Part shown: positions 10,155 to 20,359 of the stretch, piece after piece
Layout: every line of letters begins with the position of its first letter
Position numbering within the stretch: the first letter of the stretch is position 1
From: Chara braunii
Taxonomy: Eukaryota; Streptophyta; Charophyceae; Charales; Characeae
Direction: 5' to 3'
NCBI GenBank assembly: GCA_003427395.1
Contig: BFEA01000175.1
Span: forward strand, 1,218,872 to 1,244,833
Length of the DNA: 25,962 bases
Made by a program: the position numbers and the translations under genes
Notes under the pieces: model-generated
The model's database searches: none
What the model was told of the DNA's origin: nothing
Seen by the model: the letters and a program-made list of their open reading frames with translations, nothing else

Positions 10155-10932
10155 TTCGCAGCCCTTAGGCTGCGGTATAGTGTGCTTCCGCGTTTGTGTC
10201 AAGGTGTCGCATTTTCGGTCGCGGGCGACCGAGACGCAAAGTGGGTTCTTAGGGGGCAAAAAAAATTAGGGGACCGGTCCTTGGCAAAATTGCGGACTAC
10301 CTGCAGCTAGCTCTTCTAGAACCGGGACTTGTGGAAAAAGGAAGGACCGGTCGTCGGGTGGAAGTGGACCCCAAAAAGAAATGGGGGGCGTTGGACCGGT
10401 CCCCGGGTAGAAGCGGACCCCAAAAAGAAGTGAGGGCAAAAAGAAGTGAGGGCATGTGAAGTGCAAAAGGGCCCTCAGGCCTAGGCATTGAGCCCCGTCT
10501 TCTCAAAACAGGGAGGTCAGGCACAATGAAATAGGCGTTTTGCAAGAGGCAACTTTGACGATTTTCTGTGCTCGGACGAACATGCACAAAAATCTGAAAT
10601 TTTGAGAATCCATAGATGAGGTCATGTTCTTTCCAGAAATAATAATAGAACATTTACAAAAAATCATTTACACTGCGAAACAATCGCCGCGCCGATTCGA
10701 CACATTTTTCATTTTTGCCACTCAACCATGCCTGGGCCAACTAAAAAAATATTCCAAATTCAGTGAGCTTTCACGCTCAGAAGAATGCGTGAAAAAACCT
10801 GAAAATTGGAATACTCGTGGATTTTGTTGTGATCTTTCCAGGAAAAACGCTAAATAAATTAAAAAAAAATCATTCCAACTGCAAAATAGATCGCGGCCGC
10901 AATTTGACCCATATTTCAATTTTGCCATTCAG
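10155..10932. repeat. ~0.78-kb direct repeat, copy 1
   Basis: Near-identical to 11997-12757 in the same orientation. It opens with a GCAGCC/GGCTGC mini-hairpin (10158-10173) and contains three GGACCGGTC motifs (10271, 10344, 10393). It ends in TTTTGCCATTCAG directly before a (CT)n array. Relative to copy 2 it carries a 16-base tandem duplication of AAAAAGAAGTGAGGGC (about 10423-10455). No protein domain is seen. The ends lack the TG...CA expected of LTRs. Confidence 0.85.
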
Positions 10933-11996
<1,064 letters not shown>

Positions 11997-12757
11997 TTCG
12001 CAGCCCTAAGGCTGCGGTATAGTGTTTCCGCGTCTGTGTCAAGGTGTCGCATTTTCGGTGGCGGGCGACCAGGACGCAAAGTGGGTTCTTAGGGGGCAAA
12101 AATTTTTTGGGGACCGGTCCTTAGCAAAATTGCAGACTACCTACAGCTAGCTCTTCTAGAACCGGGACTTTTGGAAAAAGAAAGGACCGGTCCTCAGGTG
12201 GAAGTGGACCCCAAAAAGAAGTAGGGGGCGTTGGACCGGTCCCCGGGTAGAAGCGGACCCCAAAAAGAAGTGTGGGCATGTGAACTGCAAAAGGGCCCTC
12301 AGGCCCAGGCATTCAGCCCCGTCTTCTCAAAACAGGGAGGTCAGGCACAACGAAATAGACGTTTTGCAAGAGGCCACTTTAACGATTTTCTGTGCTCGGA
12401 CGAACATGCACAAAAATCTGAAATTTTGAGAATCCATAGATGAGGTCGTGTTTTTTCCAGAAATAATAATAGAACATTTACAAAAAATCATTTACACTGT
12501 GAAATAATCGCCGCGCCGATTCGGCACATTTTCCATTTTTGCCACTCAGCCATGCACGGGCCAATTTAAAAAGTACTCCAAATTCAGTGAGCTTTCACGC
12601 TCAGAAGAATGCGTGAAAAAACCTGAAAATTGGAATACTCGTGGATTTTGTTGTGATCTTTCCAAAAAAAAAACGCTGAATAAATTTTTAAAAATCATTC
12701 TAACTGCAAAATAGATCGCGGCCGCAATTTGACCCATATTTCAATTTTGCCATTCAG
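11997..12757. repeat. ~0.76-kb direct repeat, copy 2
   Basis: Aligns end to end with 10155-10932 at a spacing of 1842 bases at the left end. It has the same mini-hairpin start, GGACCGGTCC motifs, TTTTGCCATTCAG end, and following CT tract with a C run. Differences are scattered substitutions and small indels. Confidence 0.85.
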
Positions 12758-12823
12758 TCTCTCTCTCTCTCTCTCTCCCTCTCTCTAGAGTAGTGCCCGC
12801 CCCCCCCTCTCTCTCTCTCTCTG
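12758..12823. repeat. (CT)n tail of repeat copy 2
   Basis: CT units interrupted by AGAGTAGTGCCCGCCCCCCC, mirroring the tail of copy 1, then a short CT run up to the assembly gap. Confidence 0.9.
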
Positions 12824-12830
12824 GTAGGCC

Positions 12831-13226
12831 NNNNNNNNNNNNNNNNNNNNNNNNNNNNNNNNNNNNNNNNNNNNNNNNNNNNNNNNNNNNNNNNNNNNNN
12901 NNNNNNNNNNNNNNNNNNNNNNNNNNNNNNNNNNNNNNNNNNNNNNNNNNNNNNNNNNNNNNNNNNNNNNNNNNNNNNNNNNNNNNNNNNNNNNNNNNNN
13001 NNNNNNNNNNNNNNNNNNNNNNNNNNNNNNNNNNNNNNNNNNNNNNNNNNNNNNNNNNNNNNNNNNNNNNNNNNNNNNNNNNNNNNNNNNNNNNNNNNNN
13101 NNNNNNNNNNNNNNNNNNNNNNNNNNNNNNNNNNNNNNNNNNNNNNNNNNNNNNNNNNNNNNNNNNNNNNNNNNNNNNNNNNNNNNNNNNNNNNNNNNNN
13201 NNNNNNNNNNNNNNNNNNNNNNNNNN
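12831..13226. other. Assembly gap (396 N)
   Basis: A run of N. The left flank ends in CT repeats plus GGTAGGCC; the right flank starts in AG repeats. Nothing inside can be annotated. Confidence 1.

Positions 13227-13292
<66 letters not shown>
13227..13292. repeat. (AG)n microsatellite
   Basis: About 33 AG units beginning at the gap edge; the array probably extends into the gap. Confidence 0.95.
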
Positions 13293-13297
<5 letters not shown>

Positions 13298-13747
13298 CAG
13301 CGTGCAGCATGTCAGTGGCGGGGAGCACAAGGGCAGGCTGACCTCCAAAAAACAAATAGAAGGTATTGTTCTATTATAATACAAAGTTTTTTGTTTGAAA
13401 TTCGAATAGAAAGGGCACACGTGGTTTCGAATACAACGCGCACATGTTCTATTCGTCTATTCGAGAAAAGTTGACCTACACCGTTTCTATTTTGAAATGT
13501 TCAAAACTCAAGGACCGCGGCCTCCTTGGCCTCCCATGCTGTTTCCATTTTGAAACGTCCAATGGCCTCATCAGCCTCCTACTGGCAGCCACCGGTCCTT
13601 CGCATGCCCCGCCCCTTGCTAAGCCCTCACCTCAAAATTGCCCACCCTCCTGGAAGACCACGGACGTTGAAGTTGAATTGACGTTGAAGGTCTCTAGGGC
13701 ATAAAACGCAACCCTGACGTGCTGCGAACAGAGTCCACCCGTGTGGC
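13293..13747. other. No recognisable gene
   Basis: Mixed sequence with repeated TTCGAATAGAA and TTTTGAAAxGT motifs. No domain or splice structure seen. Its right end (13739-13745, CCGTGTG) is one side of the target-site duplication of the neighbouring SINE. Confidence 0.45.
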
Positions 13748-14053
13748 ATTTTTTTATTTTTAAAGGCTAATTCTATGAAGCCCATGCAGGTGGGCGATAC
13801 CAGCCAGGGGTCAGCCGGTAGCATCAGGACCGAGCTTCTTCGATGGGCCAGCCACTGTGCCTCCCCTCCGGTCCCCTCCCCCTATGAACATCAGCAGTCT
13901 CTGCTCACTGCCACACGGGAGGACCGACGGCATATCTCTAGGTGGCGGGCGCCAAGCTTGCCCAGGAAGGTGCATGAGGCCAGTGGGGATTGAACCCAAG
14001 ACCTCCCGAATGCCACTCGTGTGCCTTACCAACTGAGCTAGGCCGCTGGATAA
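13748..14053 (-). mobile_element. tRNA-derived SINE with A-rich tail
   Basis: On the minus strand the element begins with a tRNA-like head. It has an A box TAGCTCAGTTGG (plus-strand 14029-14040) and a B box GGTTCAATCC (13987-13996), about 44 bases apart as in a tRNA. A non-tRNA body of about 230 bases follows, then a tail CCTTTAAAAATAAAAAAA near 13748-13766. CCGTGTG occurs on both sides (13739-13745 and 14054-14060) as a short target-site duplication. The head does not fold into a good tRNA: the acceptor and D stems are imperfect and there is a T-stem mismatch, so it is a SINE and not a functional tRNA gene. Transcription would be by RNA polymerase III from the internal boxes, with reverse transcription supplied by an unlinked LINE. 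Confidence 0.8.
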
Positions 14054-14416
14054 CCGTGTGACGTAATGCCCTCAGTGTGCAGTATTCGTGGTACCAAATG
14101 CCGGAAAAAATTGGGACTTCAGGTTCTCGTGTGAGTATGCCCTCAGTGTGCAGTTCTGTTGTGTGCTCACGGCCGTCATTAGGGTGTGGTGGAACGCAGC
14201 ACATTTTTCGGTTTCGAGTGCTTGCCAGTGCTGTGGAACGAGACCCGATGATGAGACCGACTGTTGTGTGCCTTTCATAGGCAGCTGGGCAGAAGCAATC
14301 GGTAGCCTATGCTGTGTGATCGCCGCTTCCGCCATAGCGAAGGAGCCCTTTCTTTGTTTTAGCATTAGGGGGTTGTATTTCCCTTCGGTGCAAGGTGTCT
14401 TGTCCAACTCCTCATT

Positions 14417-14466
14417 GACCGCCATAGCCATAGCCATAGCCGCCGCCATAGCCGCCGCTATAGCCA
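14417..14466. repeat. (GCCATA)n-like repeat
   Basis: Hexamer and trimer units of GCCATA and GCC, about eight in all. Confidence 0.85.
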
Positions 14467-14851
14467 CGGAAACTTTACCAAGGGGACCTTCCATAGCCGT
14501 CGCCCACGCCAGCGGACTAAGGAATCCACCTTACCGATTGGTATACTCAGCGGGCTACCGTTTTCCCACGAATAGAGCGCAAGGTCATTATCGCTGTATC
14601 CAGACTGGAAGTTGTCTCAAATATAGCCAAAGTGACCAGGGGTTCTATTCTGGGAAAGACGGCAGGGAAATCCGCCATAGCCCCGCCATGCAAATAGGTG
14701 TGAAAATGGTGTGGTCTTGGCGGGCTGTTTTGATTCGTTGAAGAAGCTGTGAGGACTCTAAATGTTTATTGGTTTTCTATTGCTGTATGCTCGCGCAGGA
14801 GCACGACAAGAGAAGACGGAGGTTCTCCGTCATTAGTCCGGCGACCGTCGG

Positions 14852-14931
14852 GTGATTGATTGGGTGATTGATTGATCGTTCATCCGATTGTTTGTTTGAT
14901 TGATTGATTAATTGATTAATTGATTGATTGG

Positions 14932-14964
<33 letters not shown>

Positions 14965-14966
14965 GG
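14852..14966. repeat. (GATT)n tetranucleotide repeat
   Basis: Many GATT units with scattered changes over about 115 bases. Confidence 0.93.
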
Positions 14967-15057
14967 ATTGACTGCGCTAATGTGGGAGGTAACGAACGAC
15001 AAGCATGCCCGGCCAGACATAGGCTCGCAAGAACATCTTTAGGAATCTCCTCGTAGA

Positions 15058-15118
15058 AACATTCCTGGTACTTTCGAGAGAAACTTCCTTGGTATTTTCG
15101 AGAGAAACTTCCTAGGAA
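15058..15118. repeat. ~26-bp tandem repeat
   Basis: A unit reading TTTCGAGAGAAACTTCCT, preceded by a GGTAC/GGTAT stretch, occurs twice, with a partial unit before it. Confidence 0.8.
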
Positions 15119-15189
15119 CAGGAAGAGAATTGTGATAAGGGGGCTTAATACAATTGCTAGGTGTTGTTAGTCATTGTGATTGTAGTTAT

Positions 15190-15740
15190 AGATTCTTGTC
15201 GCTACCGGGTATTGTCGCCCAGTCTCCCTGTCTACTGTCGTCCAGGTTCTTGTTGTAGCGTCCCCCATGCCACCTGTCTACCGTCGCACAGCTTCTTTGT
15301 CGCTATGGAGTGTCGCCCATGCCCCGCGTCTACTGTCCCCCAGCTTCTTGTCGCGACGTAGTGTCGCGCACGCCCCGGGTTATATCGGTGATCGCTCTGG
15401 CTTTTAGGTGGTGCACGCGACACCGTGTCTATTGTCGCCCAGCTTCTTATTGCTAGTGTCGCGCACGCCCCGCGCGTCATATCAGTGATGGCTCTGACTT
15501 TGAGGTGGTGCGTATCACCCCCCTACCCCTACCCTTGTCGCTAAGTAGTGTCGCCCGTGCCCTGTCTACTATCGCCCAGCTTCTTCTACTATAGCCCAGC
15601 TTCTTGTAGCTGGTGTCGCCCACTCACCGTGTCACAAAGGTGATCGCTCTGGCTTTGAGGTGGTGCGTGCGACAAGTAATCCCCCCGCTACACTTGCCGC
15701 CACCCCTTGTCAACTGTCGCCCATCTTCTTGCTCCTAGGG
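15190..15740. repeat. Compound minisatellite next to the first exon
   Basis: A short unit of the form GTCTACTGTCGCCCAGCTTC followed by TTGTCGC and AGTGTCGCCCATGCCCC repeats about seven times (AGCTTCTT-like cores near 15247, 15292, 15342, 15440, 15579, 15597 and 15724). It alternates with a second unit, GGTGATCGCTCTGGCTTTGA plus GGTGGTGC, near 15388, 15486 and 15641. The array ends about 30-50 bases before the start codon of the CCDC113-like gene, so it must overlap its promoter or 5' untranslated region. Confidence 0.85.
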
Positions 15741-15772
15741 TTTGCGTTGACTGCCTCTGCAAGCTATTAATC

Positions 15773-15961
15773 ATGGAGGAGGATTTTTCGCAGCTGACAA
15801 TGGCATCGCCTGCGATGCCGGCGCTGCCTGTTGCGGCTCCGGTCCCCAGTGGCATTGTGAATGTGTGGGAGATGACAGACAAAGAGGCATACCTTGAGCA
15901 GGTTCTCAAATTCAACGAGTCTCTTTCTAAGGAGAACAGGCTGCTCGAGGCCTACCTAATG
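15773..15961 (+). CDS. CCDC113 (FAP263): CCDC113/FAP263-like ciliary coiled-coil protein, exon 1
   Basis: The exon encodes about 63 residues from ATG 15773, in a good context (ATCATGGAGG). It ends at CTAATG, followed by a donor GTAGGT at 15962. After an Ala/Pro-rich leader the sequence becomes helical: AYLEQVLKFNESLSKENRLL. This matches the position and style of the short N-terminal heptad segment of CCDC113. The diagnostic parts are in the exons near 20360 and 23282, which carry the DUF4201-type coiled coil. In Tetrahymena and mammals CCDC113 pairs with CCDC96 (FAP184) near radial spoke 3 and links it to the nexin-dynein regulatory complex on doublet microtubules. A land-plant-lineage organism keeping it should have motile sperm. 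The start could lie at an upstream in-frame codon, but the upstream sequence is minisatellite. The paralogue CCDC96 is the main alternative. Confidence 0.75.
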
Positions 15962-16130
15962 GTAGGTAACACCTTGTATTATTACTAGTAGTAGGAGTAT
16001 TTGGTTATAATAATGTTAATTAACTATTATGTTAATTAATAGATTACTACATGGGATGATGATCACAATATGGCTTCTTTTTTATTTAATCATGGGGGGG
16101 CTTTTGACGATCCGTTTTCTGCATTTGTAG
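15962..16130 (+). other. Probable intron 1
   Basis: Starts GTAGGT and ends in a T-rich tract with TTTGTAG at 16130. It is AT-rich, unlike the flanking exons. The call depends on exon 2 being real. Confidence 0.5.
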
Positions 16131-16233
16131 GGGTATCACAAGGCAGATTATGTTTTCCTTCCCCCTCCAACCACTAAGATAAAAAGCAAAGATGGAGGGT
16201 TCTTCCTTAGTGACAGCTTGGAAAAACAAAGGG
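16131..16233 (+). CDS. CCDC113 (FAP263): Probable exon 2 of the CCDC113-like gene
   Basis: After acceptor TTTGTAG, the frame inherited from exon 1 (phase 0) stays open: GYHKADYVFLPPPTTKIKSK, then DGGFFLSDSLEKQRG. A short linker with prolines after the first helix is what the family has here. I placed the end before GTGAAA at 16234, but a later donor is possible because the frame remains open past the CT array. Without transcript data the 3' boundary is a guess, and the phase into exon 3 is unchecked. Confidence 0.45.
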
Positions 16234-16318
16234 GTGAAAAAAAAAACCTGCATGATCGGTTGTGTGTAGAGGCACCCTCGACAACATTCTGGTTGATGTC
16301 AGTAATCTCTTATGCCAG

Positions 16319-16320
<2 letters not shown>

Positions 16321-16385
<65 letters not shown>

Positions 16386-16447
16386 CTCACACACACAGAC
16401 ACACACACGCCGGCACTCGCCAACCTGCACCGGCCCTGCTGGTAACG

Positions 16448-16498
<51 letters not shown>
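16321..16498. repeat. (CT)n / (CA)n compound microsatellites in an intron
   Basis: A CT array of about 60 bases (16321-16381) is followed by CA-rich sequence. A second array of CT (16448-16466) then CA (16467-16497) comes after it. Confidence 0.95.
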
Positions 16499-16499
<1 letters not shown>

Positions 16500-17330
16500 C
16501 AATCAGTTTTATGTATATTTGTCTTCCTCCTGTCGTTTGCTCTCTCTCTGAATTTTTCTTCTCTGTATGCCCAACTGAGCACCTTTAAGTAGTGCCAAAC
16601 AGTCGGTTATTCCTTGTCTAGAGTGCCTACAGCACTCTTAGAGGGGGCGCTCCGCTCGGGATGTCTCTGTTGCCTGTGAGTGATGATGGATGCTCGTCGG
16701 AGTGTCTCATGGCTCAGTGGGTGGTGGGAACCAACAGTCTGCCGGGTTCAACCGTGATGTGAGTAGGTCATGTGCTGCTTTTCTCCGTGTTGGATGTGTG
16801 GACTGCCTCGTCTGCGCTCTGCCGCTGCCTTGCTGCCTGTCCCGCTTGCTTCGCATGTGATTCTCTGCAAGTTGATGTGTTCGCTGTGTGGTGTGGCCAT
16901 GTTGGTGGTGTGGCCATGTTGTTGGTGTTGCCTTGTGCTTCGCTGCTCCGCTGCCTTGCTGCCCATCCGCTGGTCGTGCCTTCCGTGTTTGCGGCTTGTG
17001 TGCCTTGTAGGTTGGTTGCCTTGTTGCTGGTGCCTTGTGCTTCGCTGCACGGTTGCCGAGCTGCTGGTCCGCTCGCCCTGTTGTCCCTTGCAGTGTGGTT
17101 GCCTTGCTTGTGTTGCGTTGTGCTTCACTACATGATTGCCGCGCTGCATGTCCTGCATGCGATGTCTTTCCTTGCAGTCGTTTTTGGCGTTGTGCAGCCA
17201 TGTTGCCTCTACTGTGTTGCCTGGTGCTCCGCAGGGTTGCTGCCCGCTGCTATGTTTTGGTTGGGGACAGTCTGCCTTCAAAAGGGGTCAAAGGGTTCAT
17301 GATCCAAACAATCCAATAGGGAGATTCCGC
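16499..17330 (+). other. Intronic sequence with degenerate TTGCCTTG-rich repeats
   Basis: Within the presumed large intron. From about 16880 to 17250 the plus strand is G/T/C-rich and repeats motifs such as TTGCCTTGTGCTTCGCTGC every 50-110 bases. Open frames on both strands reflect this composition. A segment near 16706-16770 resembles both a tRNA A box and a very degenerate hammerhead copy. Confidence 0.5.
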
Positions 17331-17386
17331 AGATTGTCGAGGGCTCAGCCTCCTGATGAGTCGGTGCAACTCTGACAAAACAATTT
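17331..17386 (+). ncRNA. Type III hammerhead ribozyme motif with G12-to-A change
   Basis: All parts are present in order. Stem III is AGATTGT (17331-17337) with ACAATTT (17380-17386), seven pairs including one wobble. The cleavage triplet is GTC, ending at 17338. Stem I is GAGG/CCTC with a six-base loop (17339-17352). The core CTGATGA is at 17353-17359. Stem II is GTCGG/CTGAC with a seven-base loop (17360-17376). The expected GAAA is AAAA at 17377-17380, which changes G12, the general base in known hammerheads. This copy is probably inactive or very slow. Upstream sequence (AATCCAATAGGGAGATTCCG) resembles that before the 25545 copy. Confidence 0.8.
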
Positions 17387-17481
17387 ATCATCAGTTTTAT
17401 TTTTTTCGCTTTGCGTTCTTTTGCTACTTGCTCTTTTGTCTGCCTTGTTGTCTTGTTGCCTTGCTGCTTCTTGACTTCCGT

Positions 17482-17634
17482 TGTTTGTCTGCCCACCCGC
17501 CTCCCCCATGCCCTCCAGCCTGCGTTCTGTGCTGTTGCTTCACTGCCCTAGTGCTACTTCTTGACTTGTTGTTGCCACCTCCTCCTTTTGCCTAGTGCTG
17601 TTTGTCTGCCCGCCCGCCTCCCCCATGCCCTCCA
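17482..17634. repeat. 117-bp tandem duplication
   Basis: TGTTTGTCTGCCCACCCGCC and the following CTCCCCCATGCCCTCCA at 17482 recur from 17599 with one base change. Confidence 0.85.
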
Positions 17635-17925
17635 CTCTTTGTTCTTTGCTGCGGCTTGTCGTCCAAGTACCATGTTGCATCTTGACCTTACCCTTCCCAT
17701 TTCGTTTGCCTTGTTGTACTTGTCGTACCGCTGGTTGGTTTGGTTTTTGTTTATGTTTTTCTGTTTGTTTCATGGCTTTTGCAAGCTGGGCATTATAAGC
17801 ATTCTTTTCTATGGGCATCCCGGGCTGCGGGCTCTTTCGCGGTTCTGTTTATAAGCACACCTTCCGGTGCAGCATGCTGCGATGCGGTCGCAGAAGCCAC
17901 GCAATAGAAACATAACACACACACA

Positions 17926-17960
17926 GTGTCGGGGATCAGCCTCCTATGGCGCAAAGACAC
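17926..17960 (+). ncRNA. Degenerate, shortened hammerhead-like copy
   Basis: GTGTC is followed by GGGGATCAGCCTCCTATGGC and GCAAAGACAC. Stem III (GTGT/ACAC) and stem I (GGGG/CCTC) are recognisable. The CTGATGA core and most of stem II are lost, so it cannot be active. Confidence 0.4.
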
Positions 17961-18164
17961 CCGTACTCGCAGTGTTATGGCTGTGACAGATTCGTTTCTC
18001 AGATTTACTGCCGTTCTTGTCAGGGGTTTGGAGAACTTTGGACTGACCGTCTGCTACGATTGCACGGCTGGTGTGAGTAAGATGACCACTTTTCGCAGAG
18101 GTATCGCCAACTCTGTGCGACATGGTGAGTCTTTAATACTCGTTATCTGTCAGTCAAACGCATC

Positions 18165-18340
18165 CCGGGCAGACTGTCGGGCTTCGACCTCCTGATGAGT
18201 CTGTGAAACAGTCTGGCATAGTCATACTTCTTTTTCTGGAGTTGTGTATGCGGACATGACATCACATACACTTCAGGGTTCGACCTCCTGATCAGTTGGT
18301 GAAACGGGGTGGTACAGTCATGCTTTTCCCCCCCTTTTCT
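18165..18340 (+). repeat. Two 96-bp tandem units, each with a decayed hammerhead
   Basis: CGACCTCCTGATGAGTCTGT (from 18185) and CGACCTCCTGATCAGTTGGT (from 18281) are 96 bases apart. The sequence after each also aligns (TCATACTTCTTTTTCTGGAG versus TCATGCTTTTCCCCCCCTTT, then TTGTGTAT). The first keeps CTGATGA, but its GAAA region reads TGGCAT. The second has CTGATCA and a damaged 3' half. Both appear inactive. Confidence 0.65.
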
Positions 18341-19320
18341 GTGGAATTGTGTATAGCGAACATGGCAGCACACACTCCAACAGAAACAAAAAACACAAAC
18401 AGTTTTACCGAACAACCCAAAATAAAGAGAGGTTTTTTAAAATTTTTAACTTTTTTTTTTTTTTTTTTTTGGCCATGAGAGGTGGTTGACTCTCCCTGGT
18501 AGAATCTTCGTAAGGGCAGACGATCATGGTAGAGGATGAATGAGGATGAAGCCACATGGATTATGTTGATAATGTCAAGAACACTGGTTTCTGAGGATCA
18601 GTTGCCTTCCTAATTAGTGAAATAGCACTGGTGCATTTTTTATTTGTTAACTATTTTTTATGATCTGCGAAGAGAAAATTGGTCTTATGAGCAAGCGACC
18701 TAGCTCAGCTGGTCCGGTATTGGCCATCACAGGTATGCCTGTGTGGATTCTGTGTGGTGTGTGGGAGAGTGTTGGCCTTAGACACTGCTGTTACTCGATG
18801 AGGGTGGAGGAAGTTAGGTAGGCGGCATAGCTACTGGCAAACTGCTCGGTCTTTGCAGTAGCGGGGCCTCCCCATCGGCGGCCTCACCTAATCCAGTACA
18901 AGTGGGACCTGACCCCAGGTTAAAGGTTTTCGTGAGTACAACTGTTGGCCATTTTAGTTCTCCTGTGATCTGAACTGTAGGAATGCAGTATGGTTTTCGC
19001 AGGTCTTTGGATTTGGTTTTAGCGTTTCTTTTATTTTTGGTGCAACAGCAGTGGTCCTGCTTTTGATCCTGGCTGGTAATGCCTCGTTCATCTTCCGGGC
19101 ACATGCAAACTACAGGCTGCATTCACGGTAGGTCAATATGGAAATGAAAAAAGGTTCATAAAACCGAATCGAAAGTATAATAAAAGGTTTATAAAACCAA
19201 ATTGAAAGTACAATTTGAAATTGGCGGATATATGGATTGGATTGTAAACGTCTAATCATGAGAGGGTTTACTCCCTGCTGCCCCTTCCCCCCCCCTCTCT
19301 CCCCCCGCTCCCCCTTGCCC
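18341..19320. other. Intronic sequence, no gene
   Basis: Contains a T run (18450-18470). A tRNA A-box-like motif, TAGCTCAGCTGG, lies near 18702 without a convincing B box. An AAAAGGTT..TAAAACC-AAxTGAAAGTA duplication lies near 19150-19210. No exon of the CCDC113-like gene could be identified here. Confidence 0.45.
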
Positions 19321-19321
19321 C

Positions 19322-19520
19322 TCCTAAAACCCTAATTCCTCCAAAACCCTAACCCCCTTCAGAATGCTTAAACTCTTCACTCCTGTAGTCCCAAATCCCT
19401 GGAACACTAAATCCCAAACCACTAAACCTGCAAAACCTGTAGCCCATTACATGAGACAAACCTAAAACACCTATGTCCTCTGAACTGTAAATCCAAAAGA
19501 AAGCAATCCCTAAGACGAAA
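19322..19520. repeat. Degenerate plant-telomere-like tract
   Basis: AAAACCCTAA occurs at 19326-19335 and 19343-19352, followed by about 170 bases of related AAACCTxxAACCC and CCCxAAA sequence. The plant-type telomere unit is CCCTAAA. This may be an old interstitial telomeric insertion, or just A/C-rich sequence. Confidence 0.4.
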
Positions 19521-19924
19521 TTAGAAACCTTAAACCCCGGATGAACTTGAAATCGAGAATGTATTGAGCTCTTCTATACAGACACCCAAGTCTTGAAAAG
19601 GTGAAAAAGCTAAAAACTGTAAATCGCTAATGACATACACTACCGCTATTCTGAATCTATAATGACTGCAATTATGGCCATACCTGGACGAATTCTACTG
19701 CAATCAGGTCTCAGGGCTGCAAAGATGAAGTCCTAGTGTGAGTATGCCCTGAATCTTTGAAAGCTCTCTGTTTTTAATTTACGGTTACCACTCTTAACCC
19801 TCCCCGTAGAGACAGTAGTGAAGGAAAACGAAGTTTGAGAAGATTTGGGGATGCACTCACTCACACTTAGGGACTTTCATTCCACCTATTCCATTCTCTG
19901 ATCTTCCCCTCTCCCCCTCTCCCC

Positions 19925-19994
<70 letters not shown>
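19925..19994. repeat. (CT)n microsatellite
   Basis: About 35 CT units flanked by C/T-rich sequence that continues to about 20220. Confidence 0.95.
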
Positions 19995-19997
<3 letters not shown>

Positions 19998-20221
19998 CCT
20001 CCTGTTCATCCCCTTGACTTCGCTTTCTCCACCATGTCTGTCCTCATTGTTCAGCCTTGTCTCTTCTTGTTCCCCCTCCTCTTTCTCGTTTCCCTTCTTC
20101 TCTCTCGTGTCTCTTCTCTTGCCTTCTTTCTTCTTTTTTCTTTCCTCTTCCTTCTTTCTTCTGTCTTCTCTCCTTCACTTTCGCCTCCCTTCCTCTGGCT
20201 TTGTCTTCTGCTCCATCCTCC

Positions 20222-20320
20222 TTGATTGGATTTGGCTTGAACTTATCACCACCCTCAGTTGGATTTGGCTTGAACTCATAAACCCCCCTTGATTGAATTT
20301 GGCTTGGACTCATATAACCC
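20222..20320. repeat. 33-bp tandem repeat, three copies
   Basis: GGATTTGGCTTGAAC starts at 20228 and 20261, and GAATTTGGCTTGGAC at 20294, exactly 33 bases apart. It lies just before the main coiled-coil exon. Confidence 0.88.
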
Positions 20321-20359
20321 CCCACTCTTTTGACTGCTGTGCCGCACCTTGGTTTTGAG

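Larger units (their letters stand above)
14054..15189. other. Intergenic repeats, no gene
   Basis: Contains the second copy of a dispersed repeat (14166-14270, related to 8608-8720) and an inverted relative of 11800-11880 (14594-14670). ATGCCCTCAGTGTGCAGT occurs twice about 71 bases apart (14067 and 14138). Microsatellites are listed separately. Open frames here have no recognisable domain. Confidence 0.5.

Noticed and set aside
13550-13600. Minus-strand CTGATGAGG as another hammerhead
   Set aside because: No GAAA follows a plausible stem II and no stem III partner or cleavage triplet is present.
13985-14050. Functional tRNA gene on the minus strand
   Set aside because: A and B boxes are present but the acceptor stem and D stem do not pair well and the T stem has a mismatch; the downstream body, A-rich tail and flanking duplication fit a SINE.
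16706-16770. tRNA-like segment with TGGCTCAGTGG and GGTTCAACC
   Set aside because: Box spacing is too short for a tRNA and no cloverleaf forms; the second half instead resembles a very degenerate hammerhead-family copy.
18693-18770. Second SINE or tRNA head (TAGCTCAGCTGG)
   Set aside because: No clear B box at the right distance and no tail or target-site duplication found.
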